Translations under genes and position numbers: made by a program
Assembly (NCBI GenBank): GCA_014653585.1
Contig: JACWEH010000013.1
Coordinates: forward strand, 1 to 17,380
Origin: Pelagibacterales bacterium SAG-MED38
GTDB lineage: Bacteria; Pseudomonadota; Alphaproteobacteria; Pelagibacterales; Pelagibacteraceae
DNA: 17,380 nt
Direction: 5' to 3'
The notes under the pieces: model-generated
Databases searched by the model: none
What the model saw: the letters and a program-made list of their open reading frames with translations, nothing else
What the model was told of the DNA's origin: nothing
In this document: piece by piece, positions 15,157 to 17,380 of the stretch
Layout of the letters: the number at the start of each line of letters is the position of its first letter
Position numbering within the stretch: position 1 is the stretch's first letter

Positions 15157-16293
15157 TTAATTTTTCCAAAAATCTTTAGCTTTTTGAAAAAACTTTTTAA
15201 TACTTGGATTAGATTTTTCGTTTTCAATTTCCCTAAACTTTTCTAAAAGACTTCTTTGTTCTTTATTCAAATACACAGGCACTTCTGTTTTTATTTGTAC
15301 ATATAGATCTCCAAAATCTCCTCTCCGCATAAAAGGCATACCTTTGCCTTTCAATCTAAACTGTTTACCATCCTGAGTCCCGTCAGGTATTTTTATTTTT
15401 GCTTTTTTTCCATCAATTGTTGGTATTTCTATTGTTGTACCTAGTGCTGCATCAGCAATGGAAATTGGAAATTCAAAAAATAAGTTTACATCAGATCTTT
15501 TAAATAATTCGTGAGATTTTACATTTATAAATAAATATAAATCACCACTAGCACCACCCCTAGTGCCCGCTTCACCTTTACCGGCAAGTCTAATTCTTGT
15601 TCCATCATCAACTCCTTTTGGTATTGTCACTGATACTTTTTTAGAAGTTTGAGTATTCCCTTGTCCATTGCAATCTGAGCAAGGACTGGTTATCTCTTCC
15701 CCACTCCCAGCACATTGAGGGCATGTTTGTTGAACTGTAAAAAAACCTTGATTAGATCTCACTCTACCGTTTCCTCCACAGTAAGTACATCTATCAGGGC
15801 TAGACCCAGGTTTAGATCCGTTTCCCTTACATGTGTTACATTTTTCTGATGTCGAAAATTGTATATTTTGTTTCTTCCCTGAGTAAGCTTCCTCTAATGT
15901 AATCGATAAATCATATCTTAGATCTGAGCCTCTATTATTTGAACTTCTTCCCCTAGAACTTCTTCTTCCACCACCGAAGTCACCAAAAAAATCTTCAAAT
16001 ATGTCTGAAAAATCTGCACCACTGAAACCTCCAAAACCACCAAACCCGCCTTGTCCACCACCACCATTTTCAAAGGCAGCATGACCAAAATTGTCATAAT
16101 TTTCTTTTTTAGATTTATCAGATAGAATGCCGTAAGCCTCGCTTGCTTCCTTAAATTTTTCCTCAGCTCCTTTATCACCAGGATTTTTATCTGGATGATA
16201 TTTTACTGCTAACTTTCTATATGCAGATTTTAATTCTTCAGGGGATGCGCTTTTGTTAACACCGAGGACGTCATAATAATCTCTTTTTGCCAT
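15157..16293 (-). CDS. dnaJ: DnaJ co-chaperone (Hsp40)
   Basis: Stimulates the DnaK ATPase and delivers unfolded clients. The full-length 378 residues have a J domain with HPD at 33-35, a Gly/Phe-rich linker (about 77-110), and a zinc-binding domain with four CxxCxGxG repeats (CNTCKGNG from C152, CTYCGGNG from C169, CPQCAGSG from C191, CSDCNGQG from C205). C-terminal client-binding domains include [17 protein letters not shown] and [12 protein letters not shown]. It follows dnaK by 27 bases (16294-16320) in the usual dnaK-dnaJ order. There is a GGGG stretch in that gap but no classic SD. Heat-shock promoter elements would lie upstream of dnaK, outside the window. Confidence 0.98.
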   Translation of the reverse strand: MAKRDYYDVLGVNKSASPEELKSAYRKLAVKYHPDKNPGDKGAEEKFKEASEAYGILSDKSKKENYDNFGHAAFENGGGGQGGFGGFGGFSGADFSDIFEDFFGDFGGGRRSSRGRSSNNRGSDLRYDLSITLEEAYSGKKQNIQFSTSEKCNTCKGNGSKPGSSPDRCTYCGGNGRVRSNQGFFTVQQTCPQCAGSGEEITSPCSDCNGQGNTQTSKKVSVTIPKGVDDGTRIRLAGKGEAGTRGGASGDLYLFINVKSHELFKRSDVNLFFEFPISIADAALGTTIEIPTIDGKKAKIKIPDGTQDGKQFRLKGKGMPFMRRGDFGDLYVQIKTEVPVYLNKEQRSLLEKFREIENEKSNPSIKKFFQKAKDFWKN

Positions 16294-16320
16294 TTAATAC
16301 CCCGGACAGATATATGTATG

Positions 16321-16966
16321 TTATGCGCTCTTTTCTTTATTCTCGTCTTTTACTTCCTCAAAATCAGCATCGACAACATTATCCTCTTTTTTTCCTTTAT
16401 CATCATCACCATCATCTTTATTAGTATCAGGTTTTGTATTTTGTTGTGATTTATATATTGCTTCTCCAAGTTTCATTGAAGCTTGAACTAGTGCTTCAGT
16501 TTTTTTCTTAATATCATCAGCGTTCTCACTTTTAAGAGCCTCTTTCAGTTGGCTTGAAGCATCCTCGATAGCTTTTTTGTCAGCTTCAGAGACTTTAGAA
16601 CCGTGCTCTTTAAGATTTTTGTCTGTAGAATGGATCAAGGTGTCTGCTTGATTTCTTACATCTACCGACTCTCTTTTCTTTTTATCAGCATCTTTATTGG
16701 CTTCAGCATCTTTTACCATTTTTTCGATTTCTTCATCACTTAGACCACCCGAAGCTTGAATTTGAATTTTTTGTTCTTTACCAGTACCCTTGTCTTTTGC
16801 TGAAACATTAACAATACCATTCGCATCAATATCAAATGTAACTTCAATTTGAGGAACACCTCTAGGTGCAGGTGCAATTCCCACAAGCTCAAAGTTTCCC
16901 AAAATTTTATTATCAGTCGCCATCTCTCTTTCACCTTGCAACACTCTAATAGAAACAGCGGGTTGA
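16321..16966 (-). CDS. dnaK: DnaK chaperone, C-terminal fragment
   Basis: The substrate-binding and lid part of Hsp70. Reading on the minus strand from 16966: [52 protein letters not shown], then the helical lid ([28 protein letters not shown]) and the acidic tail [16 protein letters not shown]. These correspond to residues from about 420 to the C-terminus of an Hsp70 of about 640 residues. The ATG at 16944 is internal, not a start. Upstream of 16966 the sequence flips into the + strand copy of an earlier part of the same gene. Joining + 16962-17332 to minus 16966-16321 restores one open frame of 339 codons including the stop. Confidence 0.97.
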
Positions 16967-17380
16967 AGATCTTATAGCAAAAACAATTCCGCCTTGTAAA
17001 ACGGCATTAAAAGATGCTGGTATCACAGCTACTGAAATTGATGAGGTTGTAATGGTCGGTGGTATGACTAGAATGCCTAAAGTAATCGAAGAAGTTAAAA
17101 ATTTCTTTGGGAAAGAACCTAATAAAAGTGTTAACCCAGATGAAGTTGTGGCTATGGGTGCTGCAATTCAAGCAGGTGTTCTTCAAGGTGATGTTAAGGA
17201 TGTATTGTTATTAGATGTAACGCCTCTTTCTTTAGGTATTGAGACTTTAGGTGGAGTTTCCACAAAATTAATTGAAAAAAATACAACAATACCTACTAAA
17301 AAAAGCCAAGTATTCTCAACTGCTGAAGATAATCAACCCGCTGTTTCTATTAGAGTGTTGCAAGGTGAAAGAGAGATGGC
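16919..17380. repeat. Inverted repeat of dnaK around a fold-back junction
   Basis: Bases 16919-16966 are the exact reverse complement of 17333-17380 (48 of 48; base i pairs with 34299-i). Between them lies single-copy dnaK sequence (16967-17332). The native sequence before GAAGATCTT in dnaK would encode Val-Glu-Asp, so GTTGA at 16962-16966 probably belongs to both parents. That would be a microhomology of about 5 bases, typical of an amplification chimera. Confidence 0.93.
16962..17380 (+). CDS. dnaK: DnaK internal fragment, inverted relative to its 3' part
   Basis: The + strand reads [94 protein letters not shown] and then [16 protein letters not shown]. This is the end of the nucleotide-binding domain, the conserved interdomain linker [10 protein letters not shown] and the first substrate-binding strands, about residues 305-430. 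It is open to the window edge with no start or stop of its own. It belongs to the same gene as the minus-strand fragment and appears inverted because of the fold-back junction at 16962-16966. Residues 1 to about 304 are not in the window. Confidence 0.96.

Noticed and set aside
15918..16178. Minus-strand frame of 86 codons inside dnaJ
   Set aside because: Shadow of the Gly/Phe-rich region of dnaJ in another frame; no start signal and no motif.
1..17380. Inverted copies at both ends as terminal inverted repeats or a linear replicon end
   Set aside because: The left copy is parA and the right copy is dnaK. They do not match each other, each duplicates nearby internal sequence, and both break genes at arbitrary points. 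Chimeric ends fit better than mobile-element or telomere repeats.

Overview
The window looks like a piece of a very AT-rich, streamlined alphaproteobacterial genome, most likely from the Pelagibacterales (SAR11). I infer this from the strong AT bias, near-absent intergenic DNA, start/stop overlaps of 1 to 17 bases, the gene set and order (mnmG-rsmG-parA-parB facing DUF3576-leuS-lptE-holA) and a small acidic porin. No tRNA, rRNA, CRISPR array, insertion sequence or prophage gene is visible. Almost every gene is a recognisable housekeeping gene.

Layout. (1) Bases 1-84 are an exact inverted copy of bases 2236-2319 (start of parA), fused to a 5'-truncated mnmG. (2) Bases 83-3847 (+): mnmG, rsmG, parA, parB, a translationally coupled tRNA/rRNA-modification and chromosome-partition operon, with a near-perfect parS site inside rsmG. 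(3) Bases 3831-8445 (-): DUF3576 lipoprotein, leuS, lptE, holA, running tail to tail into parB with a 17-base overlap. (4) Bases 8446-8657: the largest intergenic space (212 bases), holding the divergent promoters of DUF3576 and the porin. The porin leader can form a stem over its own Shine-Dalgarno site. (5) Bases 8658-11890: a block of alternating single genes with no spacers (porin +, ThiE-like -, yggS +, L,D-transpeptidase -, winged-helix regulator +), with one strong bidirectional terminator. (6) Bases 11895-15088 (-): sulfotransferase, dapB, nth and a PfkB-family kinase, a tightly overlapped operon. (7) Bases 15157-16966 (-): dnaJ and the 3' part of dnaK. (8) At 16962-16966 the sequence folds back, and an inner part of dnaK runs on the + strand to the window end, finishing in an exact 48-base inverted copy of 16919-16966.

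The two end rearrangements are best read as inverted chimeric junctions, of the kind made by multiple displacement amplification or mis-assembly. mnmG and dnaK should therefore be treated as incompletely sampled, not as broken genes. The biological points most worth a second look are the parS site inside rsmG, the SD-masking leader of the porin, the back-to-back start codons of the ThiE-like gene and yggS, a PAPS-type sulfotransferase inside the dapB operon, a winged-helix regulator with a decayed receiver domain, and ligand or motif substitutions in Nth and LeuRS. I found no clear candidate for a wholly new multi-gene system.
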